This document shows positions 20,156-29,390 of a stretch of 64,000 nucleotides of DNA, one piece after another. Numbering within the stretch: the stretch's first letter is position 1; every line of letters starts with the position of its first letter. A program made the position numbers and the translations under genes. The stretch covers positions 4,980,390 through 5,044,389 of the forward strand of contig NZ_SGXG01000001.1 of NCBI RefSeq assembly GCF_004216715.1, given 5' to 3'. The DNA is from Cecembia calidifontis (GTDB taxonomy: Bacteria > Bacteroidota > Bacteroidia > Cytophagales > Cyclobacteriaceae). The notes under the pieces are model-generated. The model ran no database searches and was not told the origin of the DNA. It was given only the letters and a program-made list of their open reading frames with translations.

Positions 20156-20583
20156 TATTTTTTAAGCAAAAGCACATACTTTACAATAGTTTCCACATCT
20201 TCTTTAGCCAAATGGGGATGGGCAGGCATGGGAACTTCACCCCAATTGCCTACAAAACCATTGATGACATGTTCGGTAAGCATCTTCACATTTTCTTCCG
20301 TATTATCATACTTGGCCGCTACATCAGCATAAGATGGACCTACAATCTTCCTTTCGACCATATGACAGGCGGTACAGCCTGATTCTTTGGCCTTCGCCGA
20401 ACCAGCAATAAATACCGGATCGTCTTTGTATTTATCTTCCAAGCTCACAGGTGCGGATGCGGCTGGGGCTGATGGAGCACTTGAACTACTTGATTCTGAG
20501 GAACTCGATCCCCCACCGCCACAGGAATAGGCAATTAATGACAATAGTATTACTCCTGCTGACAAAGATTTATTAAGCTTCAT
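20155..20583 (-). CDS. c-type cytochrome lipoprotein
   Basis: The 142-residue protein has lipobox YSCG (Cys21), a Ser/Ala/Pro-rich tether (about 25-46) and one class I cytochrome c domain with heme motif CTACH (Cys70, Cys73, His74) and probable axial Met119 in VPMPAHP. It should sit on the periplasmic face of a membrane and accept electrons. In this cluster it is a good candidate acceptor for the GMC dehydrogenase at 25312 (inference). The gene is the second of the leftward operon going upstream and overlaps the DUF1080 gene by one base. Confidence 0.92.
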   Translation of the reverse strand: MKLNKSLSAGVILLSLIAYSCGGGGSSSSESSSSSAPSAPAASAPVSLEDKYKDDPVFIAGSAKAKESGCTACHMVERKIVGPSYADVAAKYDNTEENVKMLTEHVINGFVGNWGEVPMPAHPHLAKEDVETIVKYVLLLKK

Positions 20584-20606
20584 AATTATATAGGTTGATG
20601 GTAATT

Positions 20607-21659
20607 TTAAATTCCTAAAATCTTTTTATTGAAGGCCTCATCGGCTCCAGCGGCAGCAAAATCATCAAAGGCTTTTTCGGTTACCCTGATGATATGATCT
20701 GCAATAAACTGGGCTCCTTCAATGGCACCTTGTTCTGGATGTTTGATAGCACATTCCCATTCCAATACAGCCCACCCTGAATAATCATATTGGGAAAGTT
20801 TGCTAAATATACCACTAAAATCAACTTGGCCATCTCCCAAAGACCTGAATCTTCCAGCTCTTTCTACCCAACTCTGATATCCTCCATAAACACCTTGTTT
20901 CCCTGTCGGATTGAATTCTGCATCTTTGACATGGAACATTTTGATTCTTTCATGATAGAAATCAATGAATTGAAGATAATCCAAACACTGTAATACAAAA
21001 TGGCTTGGATCATACAGAATATTGGCTCTCTTATGGTTGTTAACTTTTTCCAAAAACATCTCAAAAGTAATCCCATCATGAAGGTCTTCACCGGGATGGA
21101 GCTCGTAGCAAACGTCTATCCCATATTCTTCAAAGGTATCCAATATGGGCAACCATCTTTTTGCTAATTCTGTGAATCCTGTATTGACCAAACCGGCAGG
21201 TCTTTGAGGCCAGGGATAGACTGTATGCCACATCAGTGCACCGGAAAATGTAGCATGGGCATTCAAACCCAAGTTGGCAGATGCTTTGGCTGCATATTTC
21301 AGCTGCTGTGTAGCCCAAGCTGATTTTCCCTTCAGGTCTCCTGCAAGGTTGGCAGGTGCAAAGGCATCAAACAATTCATTATAAGCAGGATGGACAGCCA
21401 CCAATTGTCCTTGCAAATGGGTAGAAAGTTCGGTAATCTCTAACCCCGCTTCATTTACGATTCCTTTAATTTCATCAGCATAAGTCTTACTTTCTGCGGC
21501 TTTTTGAAGGTCGATCATTCTTCCGTCCCAGGAAGGAATCTGCACCCCTTTGTAACCTACATTGGCCATCCATTCACAGATGTTTTTAAGATTATTGAAT
21601 GGCGCCACATCATCGGCAAATTGGGCTAGAAATATTGCGGGTCCTTTTATGGTTTTCAT
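20607..21659 (-). CDS. Sugar phosphate isomerase/epimerase (TIM barrel)
   Basis: The 350-residue protein without signal peptide belongs to the xylose isomerase-like TIM-barrel superfamily (AP endonuclease family 2). Visible metal-site elements are CYELHPGEDLHDG, NILYDPSHFVLQ, IKMFHVKDAEF and WAVLEWECAI, which supply the Glu, Asp, His and Glu ligands. Such enzymes isomerise or epimerise sugars and keto-sugars, and in sugar-oxidation clusters some act on 3-keto sugars. It lies between the cytochrome c and Gfo/Idh/MocA genes on the same strand. Confidence 0.88.
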   Translation of the reverse strand: MKTIKGPAIFLAQFADDVAPFNNLKNICEWMANVGYKGVQIPSWDGRMIDLQKAAESKTYADEIKGIVNEAGLEITELSTHLQGQLVAVHPAYNELFDAFAPANLAGDLKGKSAWATQQLKYAAKASANLGLNAHATFSGALMWHTVYPWPQRPAGLVNTGFTELAKRWLPILDTFEEYGIDVCYELHPGEDLHDGITFEMFLEKVNNHKRANILYDPSHFVLQCLDYLQFIDFYHERIKMFHVKDAEFNPTGKQGVYGGYQSWVERAGRFRSLGDGQVDFSGIFSKLSQYDYSGWAVLEWECAIKHPEQGAIEGAQFIADHIIRVTEKAFDDFAAAGADEAFNKKILGI

Positions 21660-21724
21660 AGGTTTTATGTTATGTGTAAAATAAAAGATTTCAAATTTCC
21701 TTAATCTTATCCAACAAATGGGGA

Positions 21725-22894
21725 TCAGTACTCAACAACAAATGGAGTCCATTTTTGATCAGAAGCCGAGCTCGCTAATACATGTTCAATAAATGCCATC
21801 CCTCTAATGCCGTCTTCAGCTCCTGGGAAGTCCCTCCATTCTGCTTTTGGTTCCTCACCTTTGCGCTGTGCATATATGCACCGTGCAAAATTCCTGTAAA
21901 TATTTGCAAAAGCCTCGATGTAACCTTCAGGGTGACCGGCAGGTGTCCTGGTGTTTTCATTGGCCAGGGAACCCAAATATCCTGTTCCTGCCCGGTAAAT
22001 TTCAGCAGGTTTCCCCGGCCATTTGGCGATAAGTGAATTGTTATCCTCTTGCTCCCATTCAAGGCCGCCTTTTTCCCCATACACCCGTATTTTTAGGTTA
22101 TTTTCACATCCCGCATCAATTTGGGAAGCAGTGAGGATCCCGGAAGCATTATTTTCAAAACGCATCAAAACAGCGCCATCATCATCTATAGGCCTACCTT
22201 TTACCTTAATATCCAAATCTGCGCAGATTTTGGCCACCTTGATTCCGGTAACATATTCCGCCAGATTGAAGGCATGTGTTCCTATATCCCCAAAGCAGCC
22301 TGCTTTTCCGTTTCTGGCCGGATCTGTCCTCCATTCTGCCTGTTTGTTGTTCTCATGTTCTAAAAGCTTGTAAAGCCAGCCCTGAGGATATTCCACATAT
22401 ACTTTTCTGATTTCCCCTATAGCACCATTCGCTATCATTTGTTTCATTTGCTTTACCATGGGATAACCGGTATAAGTATGGGTCAGGCAAAACAGTTTAT
22501 CACTTTTTTGAATGATTTTATATAACTCCTTAGCCTCCTCATACGTCAGCGTCATGGGCTTATCCAGGACTACATGAAATCCATTTTCCAGCGCCTTTTT
22601 GGTTGGATCAAAATGGACATTATTTGGAGTCACGATGCTGATAATATCTATTCTCTCAGATTCGGGAAGGGCCAACTCTTTTTCTATCATTTCGGTGTAC
22701 GAGGAATACACCCTTGATGGGTCCAACATCAATTCTTCCCCAGCTTGCCTGGATTTTTCAGGGTTACTGCTGAACGCTCCTGCAGCAAGTTCAATTAATC
22801 CATCCATCAAGGCAGCGTTCCTATGAATAGCGCCAATAAAAGCACCAGGACCGCCTCCTACCATACCCATTTTGAGTTTCTTTTGAGCTGTCAT
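21725..22894 (-). CDS. Gfo/Idh/MocA family oxidoreductase
   Basis: The 389-residue cytosolic protein begins with a Rossmann NAD(P) motif (MGMVGGGPGAFIGAIHR, residues about 9-25), then IISIVTPNNVHF and the VLDKPMT catalytic-Lys motif, and GCFGDIGTHAFNLAEYVTG in the C-terminal domain. These enzymes oxidise or reduce sugar hydroxyls with NAD(P), commonly in inositol and keto-sugar pathways. It is the first gene of the leftward operon and faces the transporter gene across a 267-bp divergent control region. Confidence 0.92.
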   Translation of the reverse strand: MTAQKKLKMGMVGGGPGAFIGAIHRNAALMDGLIELAAGAFSSNPEKSRQAGEELMLDPSRVYSSYTEMIEKELALPESERIDIISIVTPNNVHFDPTKKALENGFHVVLDKPMTLTYEEAKELYKIIQKSDKLFCLTHTYTGYPMVKQMKQMIANGAIGEIRKVYVEYPQGWLYKLLEHENNKQAEWRTDPARNGKAGCFGDIGTHAFNLAEYVTGIKVAKICADLDIKVKGRPIDDDGAVLMRFENNASGILTASQIDAGCENNLKIRVYGEKGGLEWEQEDNNSLIAKWPGKPAEIYRAGTGYLGSLANENTRTPAGHPEGYIEAFANIYRNFARCIYAQRKGEEPKAEWRDFPGAEDGIRGMAFIEHVLASSASDQKWTPFVVEY

Positions 22895-23161
22895 TGTTAA
22901 TTGAGGTTTAAAGGTTTATTTTTTAAACTTATTCTATTGTCAATTCTACCGAAAGTTAATCCATGATTTCAATTCGCTTAAATCTAAGCCAAAATAAATG
23001 ACCAACTGCTTTAAGATGTTATGAATGGTCAAGAACATCGAAACTGGCCATTTGGTGATCAAACATGCCATTCTGCGAAAATAAAATTAAGCTAAAAAAC
23101 CTGAATTTTAAATAGAAATTTGATAGTTTACGTTCTCAAAAATTGAATTATTGCCTAATAA
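22895..23161. promoter_or_regulatory. Divergent control region of the sugar-oxidation cluster
   Basis: This 267-bp AT-rich region separates the leftward operon starting at 22894 from the rightward operon starting at about 23162. Both promoters must lie here. I saw no gene and no clear riboswitch, operator palindrome or consensus Bacteroidota promoter that I could place with confidence. Confidence 0.45.
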
Positions 23162-24421
23162 TTGATTCCCATGAGCTTAACTCTTAGAGTAAAACTGTCA
23201 TTCATGATGTTCCTTGAATTTTTTATTTGGGGTTCTTGGTATGTTACAATGGGCACTTTTTTGGGCATGAACCTACAGGCATCCGGGACCCAGATCGGCA
23301 ATGCATTTTCGACACAATCCTTTGGGGCCATCATTGCTCCTTTTATCATTGGGCTGATAGCTGACAAATATTTCAATGCAGAAAAAATCCTTGGAGCTTT
23401 GCATATCCTTGGGGCTGTTGCACTTTTTATGGCCTATCAGTCAACATCCTTCCAAGAATTCTATCCCTTTATTTTTCTTTACATGGTGCTCTATATGCCT
23501 ACCCTGGCTTTGGTGAATTCAGTTTCATTTAGACAAATGAAAGACCCTGAGAAGGAATTTTCGCCAATCAGGGTCTGGGGGACCATAGGTTGGATTACCT
23601 CGGGCTTGACCATCAGCTATATCTTTTTTTGGGATTCAGTGGACAACATGAATGCCGGTATGTTGAAATACACCTTTCTCATGGCCTCCATAGCCTCCAT
23701 TATTCTGGGGCTTTTCAGCTTTACCCTTCCTAAAACTCCCCCAAAAGCTACAAGAGGACAAAAAGTAAAGCTATCAAATATCTTGGGACTGGATGCGATC
23801 GGATTGTTGAAAGATAAAAATTACGCAGTTTTCTTTCTCTCTTCCATTTTGATATGTATCCCTTTGGCCTTTTATTACCAAAACGCCAATCCTTTTTTAG
23901 CGGAAATAGGTGTTTCGGATCCTACCGGGAAAATGACCATTGGGCAGGTTTCTGAGGCCTTATTCCTGCTTTTACTCCCTGTTTTTTTCAAACGCTTCGG
24001 ATTTAAAAAAACCCTGATGGTGGGAATGATGGCCTGGGTGGTCCGATATGCCCTTTTTTCCATTGGAGATGCAGGCTCCGGAATTTACCTCCTCCTCATC
24101 GGAATTGCCCTACATGGAATTTGTTATGATTTCTTTTTTGTTTCGGGTCAAATCTACACCGACTCTAAAGCAGGAGAGAAATTTCAGTCTTCAGCGCAAG
24201 GCCTGATCACATTGGCAACTTATGGTGTCGGGATGCTCATTGGCTTTGCTATTGCCGGACAAGTCACTGATTTATATAAACTTCAAGATGGTACACATGA
24301 TTGGAACACCATCTGGATGATTCCCTCAGGTATTGCTATATTAGTAGTATTAATCTTCGCTGTAGCCTTCAAAAATGAATCTGTCAGTAAAGAAACCCAA
24401 AACAAACCTATTGAAAAATGA
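23162..24421 (+). CDS. MFS transporter, nucleoside:H+ symporter (NupG) type
   Basis: The 419-residue protein has about 12 hydrophobic helices. The start (LSFMMFLEFFIWGSWYVTMGTFLG) and the GLIADKYFNAEKILG loop are typical of the nucleoside:H+ symporter group that includes NupG. In Bacteroidota, relatives placed beside sugar-oxidation genes probably carry sugars or glycosides rather than nucleosides (inference). The stop overlaps the start of the next gene (ATGA), indicating translational coupling. ATG at 23171 is the likelier start. Confidence 0.82.
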   Translation: MIPMSLTLRVKLSFMMFLEFFIWGSWYVTMGTFLGMNLQASGTQIGNAFSTQSFGAIIAPFIIGLIADKYFNAEKILGALHILGAVALFMAYQSTSFQEFYPFIFLYMVLYMPTLALVNSVSFRQMKDPEKEFSPIRVWGTIGWITSGLTISYIFFWDSVDNMNAGMLKYTFLMASIASIILGLFSFTLPKTPPKATRGQKVKLSNILGLDAIGLLKDKNYAVFFLSSILICIPLAFYYQNANPFLAEIGVSDPTGKMTIGQVSEALFLLLLPVFFKRFGFKKTLMVGMMAWVVRYALFSIGDAGSGIYLLLIGIALHGICYDFFFVSGQIYTDSKAGEKFQSSAQGLITLATYGVGMLIGFAIAGQVTDLYKLQDGTHDWNTIWMIPSGIAILVVLIFAVAFKNESVSKETQNKPIEK

Positions 24422-25290
24422 AACAAAACAGCAGAAGAAAGAGCTTAAAAAAGCTCCTTTTGGGGACGGCCGCTGTGGGTAGCCTCCCTTATCTGGAAGC
24501 AAAAGCCACTCAAGAAAACGGACCATTGAAAGGGAACATAAACCATGCAGTTTGTCATTGGCCTTTTAACCCTATGACCTTGGAAGAGCTTTGTATCGGG
24601 ATCAAAAAGATAGGATTCAATGCCATAGATCTGGTAGGACCCAACAATTGGCATATCCTACAAAAACATGGTGTCGAATGTTCCATGTGCAATGGTGCAG
24701 ACCTTGGGATAGTTCAGGGTTTCAATGACCCCCAATACCATGATAAATTAGTACAGGGTTATGAAGAGGTAATCCCTCTAATGGCCAAAGCCGGATACAA
24801 AAACATTATCGCATTCAGTGGAAACAGAAAAGGAATGGATGATGAGACCGGACTTAAAAACTGCGCGGTGGGACTTAAAAAAATTATGGGCATTGCAGAA
24901 AAGCACGGCGTCACGGTAATCATGGAACTGCTCAACAGTAAGGTAGACCATCCTGACTACATGTGCGATAAAAGCGCATGGGGCATAGAATTATGCAAAA
25001 TGGTAGGGTCAGACAACCTCAAATTACTTTATGACATCTACCATATGCAGATCATGGAAGGTGACCTGATCAGAACCATTAAGAGAGACCACCAATATTT
25101 TGGGCATTACCATACCGCTGGAAATCCCGGCAGAAATGAGATAGACGAAACCCAGGAAATCAACTACCCTGCAGTGGTAAGGGCAATTTTGGATACCGGA
25201 TTCAAGGGCTATTTATGCCAGGAATTTGTTCCAAAATCCAAAGATAAAATGGCCGCCTTGGAACAGGCTATTAAAATATGCGACCTTTAA
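24418..25290 (+). CDS. Hydroxypyruvate isomerase-like TIM-barrel protein with Tat signal
   Basis: The 290-residue protein starts with a twin-arginine signal (SRRKSLKKLLLG) and an Ala-rich h-region ending near EAKA, so it is likely exported folded. The TIM barrel shows CHWPFNPM, IMELLNSKVDHP, LLYDIYHMQIMEGD, FGHYHTAGNPGRNE and the final GYLCQEFVPK, matching the hydroxypyruvate isomerase/Hyi branch of sugar isomerases. With the GMC dehydrogenase next to it, a periplasmic role on an oxidised sugar is inferred. It overlaps the transporter by four bases. Confidence 0.88.
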   Translation: MKQNSRRKSLKKLLLGTAAVGSLPYLEAKATQENGPLKGNINHAVCHWPFNPMTLEELCIGIKKIGFNAIDLVGPNNWHILQKHGVECSMCNGADLGIVQGFNDPQYHDKLVQGYEEVIPLMAKAGYKNIIAFSGNRKGMDDETGLKNCAVGLKKIMGIAEKHGVTVIMELLNSKVDHPDYMCDKSAWGIELCKMVGSDNLKLLYDIYHMQIMEGDLIRTIKRDHQYFGHYHTAGNPGRNEIDETQEINYPAVVRAILDTGFKGYLCQEFVPKSKDKMAALEQAIKICDL

Positions 25291-25311
25291 TTAATCAATA
25301 TAAATTTTATT

Positions 25312-26991
25312 ATGGCAGATAATTCGTATGATGCGATCGTTGTCGGTTCCGGAATCAGTGGAGGTTGGGCAGCGAAAGAATTAACCGAAAAAGGATTAAA
25401 AGTTCTTTTATTGGAAAGAGGACAGAATGTTGAGCATGTCAAGGATTACAAATCAGCTACCCTTGCACCTTGGGAAATACCACATAGGGGAAGAAGGACA
25501 GTAGAAATGATTGAAAATCATCCCAATTTAAGAAGGGATTATGTCCTCAATGAACTGAACCTTGACTGGTGGGCCCATGAATCGGATTCTCCTTACATAG
25601 AAAAAAAGCCTTTTACCTGGTTCAGGGGATATCAAGTGGGAGGAAGATCGCTTCTTTGGGGAAGGCAGAGTTACAGGCTACACGACATTGATTTTGAAGC
25701 CAACCTGAAAGAAGGTATAGCCATAGACTGGCCGATAAGGTATAAAGATCTTGAACCTTGGTACAGTTATGTAGAAAAATTCGCGGGGATTTCCGGAAGC
25801 AAGGATGGCTATTCCATTTTGCCAGACGGGGAATTCCAACCTCCAATGCCTTTGAACTGTGTCGAAAAAGATGTTGCAGCACGGATCAAAGAAAAATGGG
25901 GAGGCAAAAGAATCATGACCATAGGTAGAGTTGCCAACCTTACCCAGCCTCTTGAAGGAAGGGTGCAATGCCAGTTCAGAAACAAATGTTGGCTGGGCTG
26001 TCCGTTTGGAGGCTATTTCAGCACACAATCTTCCACACTTCCGGCCGCCATGAAAACCGGCAACCTAACCCTAAGACCATGGTCTATTGTGACCAGGTTG
26101 ATTTATGACAAAGACACCCAAAAGGCCACTGGAGTAGAAGTTTTGGATGCAGAAAACAACCAAACGTATGAGTTCAAGGCAAAAATCATTTTCTTATGCG
26201 CTTCTGCCTTTAACTCAACTTCCATTTTGATGAGAACAGCTACGGACATTTGGCCGGAAGGGCTCGGTAGCAGCTCAGGAGAATTGGGACACAACGTCAT
26301 GGACCATCACTTTAGACTGGGGGCCAACGGAGTCGCGGAGGGTTATGAGGATAAGTACTATTTTGGAAGAAGGCCAAATGGCATTTATATCCCAAGGTTC
26401 CGAAATGTTGGTGATGACAAAAGGGATTACCTGAGAGGATTCGGTTATCAAGGCGGTGCTTCCAGATCAGGATGGAGCAGAAATGTAGCTGAAATCAATT
26501 ATGGAGCTCCCTTGAAAGAGGCTTTGAGCGAGCCAGGACCTTGGACAATGGGAATAACAGCCTTTGGGGAAATCCTGCCTTATCACGAAAATACGATCAA
26601 ACTCAGCAAAGAGGTAAAAGACAAGTGGGGATTGCCGGTATTGGAGATGGATGCTGAAATCAAAGAGAACGAGAAAAAAATGAGGGTGGACATGATGAAC
26701 GATGCAGCTGAAATGCTGGAAGCTGCCGGTCTTAAAAATGTCAAAACCTTTGATGCTGGATATACCTTTGGACAAGGTATTCATGAAATGGGAACAGCAA
26801 GAATGGGCAGGGATCCTAAAACCTCTGTCCTAAACGGAAACAATCAGGTCTGGGATGCCAAAAACGTGTTTGTGACTGATGGGGCCTGTATGACTTCCGC
26901 AGCTGCTCAAAACCCTTCCCTAACCTATATGGCTTTGACAGCAAGAGCGGCAAGTTTTGCAGTGGAGGAACTTAAAAAAGGCAATCTTTAA
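25312..26991 (+). CDS. GMC family oxidoreductase (glucoside 3-dehydrogenase-like large subunit)
   Basis: The 559-residue flavoprotein has an N-terminal FAD motif (VVGSGISGG, residues 10-18) and the GMC C-terminal active site with His491 (HEMGTARMG) and Asn534 (AQNPSLT). Cys220, Cys226 and Cys230 (C-x5-C-x3-C) fall where bacterial FAD-glucose dehydrogenases hold an Fe-S cluster. It has no signal peptide of its own, while the next gene encodes a gluconate 2-dehydrogenase subunit 3-type protein with a Tat signal. This is the arrangement of dehydrogenases that are carried out by their small subunit. C3 oxidation of glycosides is inferred from the DUF1080 neighbour. Confidence 0.9.
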   Translation: MADNSYDAIVVGSGISGGWAAKELTEKGLKVLLLERGQNVEHVKDYKSATLAPWEIPHRGRRTVEMIENHPNLRRDYVLNELNLDWWAHESDSPYIEKKPFTWFRGYQVGGRSLLWGRQSYRLHDIDFEANLKEGIAIDWPIRYKDLEPWYSYVEKFAGISGSKDGYSILPDGEFQPPMPLNCVEKDVAARIKEKWGGKRIMTIGRVANLTQPLEGRVQCQFRNKCWLGCPFGGYFSTQSSTLPAAMKTGNLTLRPWSIVTRLIYDKDTQKATGVEVLDAENNQTYEFKAKIIFLCASAFNSTSILMRTATDIWPEGLGSSSGELGHNVMDHHFRLGANGVAEGYEDKYYFGRRPNGIYIPRFRNVGDDKRDYLRGFGYQGGASRSGWSRNVAEINYGAPLKEALSEPGPWTMGITAFGEILPYHENTIKLSKEVKDKWGLPVLEMDAEIKENEKKMRVDMMNDAAEMLEAAGLKNVKTFDAGYTFGQGIHEMGTARMGRDPKTSVLNGNNQVWDAKNVFVTDGACMTSAAAQNPSLTYMALTARAASFAVEELKKGNL

Positions 26992-27009
26992 CTTAAAAAG
27001 AAATTTATC

Positions 27010-27579
27010 ATGGCAATGAACAGAAGAGATGCTCTAAAAAGTGTGGCCCTAATGATGGGAGGGGCAATGGTTGGGGCCAATGTTATCCTTACAGGATGTA
27101 AGCCAGAAGACCAGATCATTGGACTTGATTTCTCTCCAAAAGACATCGCATTTTTGGATGAAATAGGTGAAGCCATCATTCCAACCACGGATACCCCCGG
27201 AGCAAAAGCAACTGGTATTGGCGCATTTATGGTAATGATGGTGAAAGACACCTATAATGCTGAACAGCAAAAAACATTTGTGGATGGACTCAATCTCATA
27301 CGCAAGGATTTTGAAAAAGCCAAAGGCAAGGACTTCATGAATGTCACAGTAGAAGACCGTACCGCTTATCTTAATGAGCTTAAATCAAGTGGGAAAACTA
27401 CTATTGAATCAGACCCTGCCCAAGTGTCAGCGGTTTTGGGAATGCTACAAGACCTGACTGTACTTGGTTATTTCACCTCAGAGATTGGTGCTACCCAACA
27501 GCTCCGGTATTTCGAGGCTCCAGGGAGGTACGATGCATGTATAGATTATACCCCTGGAGAAAGGGCTTATGCCATTTAA
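27010..27579 (+). CDS. Gluconate 2-dehydrogenase subunit 3 family protein (Tat-exported small subunit)
   Basis: The 189-residue protein begins with a twin-arginine motif (NRRDALKSVALMMGG) and a lipobox-like TGCK, then FSPKDIAFLDEIGEAIIPTTDTPGAKATGIGAFM, the signature of this family. Small subunits of this kind partner a signal-less GMC flavoprotein and take it through the Tat pathway. The gene lies 18 bp after the GMC gene, as expected for a partner. ATG at 27016 is an alternative start. A terminator follows at 27599. Confidence 0.9.
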   Translation: MAMNRRDALKSVALMMGGAMVGANVILTGCKPEDQIIGLDFSPKDIAFLDEIGEAIIPTTDTPGAKATGIGAFMVMMVKDTYNAEQQKTFVDGLNLIRKDFEKAKGKDFMNVTVEDRTAYLNELKSSGKTTIESDPAQVSAVLGMLQDLTVLGYFTSEIGATQQLRYFEAPGRYDACIDYTPGERAYAI

Positions 27580-27598
27580 TGAATTGATTTAAACAACG

Positions 27599-27624
27599 GA
27601 GACTGTCTGTAGGCAGTCTCTTTT
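27599..27624 (+). terminator. Rho-independent terminator after the small subunit gene
   Basis: The stem GAGACTG / CAGTCTC has an 8-base loop and is followed by TTTT. It would end or weaken transcription before the last TIM-barrel gene. Confidence 0.75.
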
Positions 27625-27638
27625 AATTTCAACCTAGC

Positions 27639-28538
27639 ATGAACAAAAGAAGAAAATTTATTCAAATGAGTGCAGTACTTGGGGCGGGTGCATTTCTACC
27701 GCTCCAATTCTGCAACACTAAAAAAGAAGAAAGTACAGGAACCGAAGCAGTAATCGGAGCAACAAGTGGCATCCTGGATGACTTTGGCATTCAACTTTAT
27801 TCTGTAAAGGAAAATATGGCGGAAGATCCTGTTGCTACTATCCGTGCTATGGCTTCTTTCGGTTATACCCAATTGGAAGGATTTGATGGGGGAAAAGGGA
27901 TTTTCTGGGGCATGTCCCATACTGAATTCAAGTCACTGATGGATGACTTGGGAGTTGATTTCATCGCATCCCATGCAAACACCTTCCAAAATCTGGATGA
28001 ACTGGCTGAAAAAGCCGGCGCTATAGGCATGAAGTATTTGATCTGCCCCTGGGTAGGCCCTCAAAAATCAATGGACGATTATAAAAGACTGGCAGATGAA
28101 TTCAACAAACAAGGAGAAATCTGTAAACAGCATGGTTTGAGGTTTGCTTATCATAATCACGGGTACACATTTGAAGAACTGGATGGTCAGATTCCTCAGG
28201 ATTATTTGATGCAAAATACAGATCCTGACCTAGTGGATTATGAAATGGACACCTATTGGGTATATACAGCAGGCAAAGACCCCATATCCTACATCAAAAA
28301 ATACCCAAATCGCTTTGTTTTGGGCCATGTCAAGGACAAGTCAGGTGACCTTCCTTTTGAAGAACCCAATGGTTCCACTTTGATCGGTAAAGGCATCATG
28401 GACTTCCCGAGCATTTTAAGGGCAGGAATGGACAATGGTATGAAATATTACATCGTAGAACAAGAAAGATTTGACGGCACTGACCCCATGGAAGCGGCAA
28501 AAATCAATGCTGCCTATATGAAAAGTCTTGTTTTTTAA
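27639..28538 (+). CDS. Sugar phosphate isomerase/epimerase lipoprotein (TIM barrel)
   Basis: The 299-residue protein has an N-terminal signal with basic NKRRKFIQMS and a lipobox-like QFCN, so it may be an exported lipoprotein using Sec or Tat. The TIM barrel includes FGIQLYSVKENM, FAYHNHGYTFEE, LVDYEMDTYWVYTAG, RFVLGHVKDKSG and YYIVEQERFDG, which carry the usual Glu/Asp/His metal ligands. It is the third epimerase-type enzyme in the cluster. Acting on 3-keto sugars is inferred from context. Confidence 0.87.
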   Translation: MNKRRKFIQMSAVLGAGAFLPLQFCNTKKEESTGTEAVIGATSGILDDFGIQLYSVKENMAEDPVATIRAMASFGYTQLEGFDGGKGIFWGMSHTEFKSLMDDLGVDFIASHANTFQNLDELAEKAGAIGMKYLICPWVGPQKSMDDYKRLADEFNKQGEICKQHGLRFAYHNHGYTFEELDGQIPQDYLMQNTDPDLVDYEMDTYWVYTAGKDPISYIKKYPNRFVLGHVKDKSGDLPFEEPNGSTLIGKGIMDFPSILRAGMDNGMKYYIVEQERFDGTDPMEAAKINAAYMKSLVF

Positions 28539-28542
28539 ATCA

Positions 28543-28571
28543 AAAAACCGGCCAAAAGGCCGGTTTTTTTA
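28543..28571. terminator. Bidirectional terminator
   Basis: The stem AAAAAACCGGCC / GGCCGGTTTTTT with an AAAA loop lies between convergent genes at 27639 and 28569. Confidence 0.88.
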
Positions 28572-29222
28572 ATCTACAATTCCTCCTTTGATTGTCCTTG
28601 AAGTATAAATCAAGAGATAAATAATCACCAATAAGACGACAAGTGCCGCAACTTCAAACTGAGACCATATTTTAGAACGGTTGACTACCCTATCAGAATT
28701 CATGGCCAAAATCTTACCCTCCTCCAATTGAATTTGGGAAAGCTTTTCAAGATCACTTATAGCCCGCTCAATATATTTATTATACTCCATCACATTATCT
28801 TTATTTATTCCGGTCGCATCGGAATATAGTTGAGCATACTCAGCAATGCGCAGGTTATTTTGGATAATGTTTTTAAAATCATTTAAAAACCCCTCTTCTT
28901 TGGTAGTAAGCTTGGTGCTTTCAAAATCCCTCACCAACTGTAAAATTTGCTCTTCATAAGCTATAATTTCGTCAATTACATGAGAATAATCACTTTCAAA
29001 TTCACAATGATTTACCAATAACTTTATCCTGAATAGCTTCTCAGAAATAGAAAAAATATAACTCTCCACTACCAGCCTATCTTCATAAAAGGAAATGAAA
29101 CTATCCCCCAGTTCATTAAAATTTTTTCTTTCGAGAACATTCTTCCCAAAGATGAGAAGGATTAAAAATGTTAAGATCAAAGCAGCTTTAAGCTTCCGGT
29201 TTTGAAGTTTTGTACGGGACAT
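28569..29222 (-). CDS. Two-helix membrane protein with a four-helix-bundle sensor-like domain
   Basis: The 217-residue protein has a membrane helix at about 12-30 and a second at about 190-210, enclosing about 155 helical residues rich in Glu/Leu heptads. This is the layout of the chemoreceptor four-helix-bundle ligand domain (4HB_MCP type), but no HAMP, kinase or signalling domain follows the second helix. I do not recognise a named family. It may be a small envelope sensor or a scaffold, and stands alone between a terminator and the tRNA operon. Confidence 0.6.
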   Translation of the reverse strand: MSRTKLQNRKLKAALILTFLILLIFGKNVLERKNFNELGDSFISFYEDRLVVESYIFSISEKLFRIKLLVNHCEFESDYSHVIDEIIAYEEQILQLVRDFESTKLTTKEEGFLNDFKNIIQNNLRIAEYAQLYSDATGINKDNVMEYNKYIERAISDLEKLSQIQLEEGKILAMNSDRVVNRSKIWSQFEVAALVVLLVIIYLLIYTSRTIKGGIVD

Positions 29223-29339
29223 AATGAAAGCACTTTAGTAATTTGAATGGAGGACACCTCAACAGGAAATATTTCTCAACTAATTAAGATTTTTGGAGGG
29301 AAATAACCTAAGGTTTTCCAAAAATATTTAAAACAATAA

Positions 29340-29361
29340 GGCCTCCATATTGTAGGAGGCC
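29340..29361 (-). terminator. Terminator of the tRNA operon
   Basis: The stem GGCCTCC / GGAGGCC with an 8-base loop lies downstream of the leftward tRNA cluster, followed on that strand by a T-rich stretch. Confidence 0.75.
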
Positions 29362-29390
29362 ATTGTGATGTGATTAGGTCAATCGCTGCA

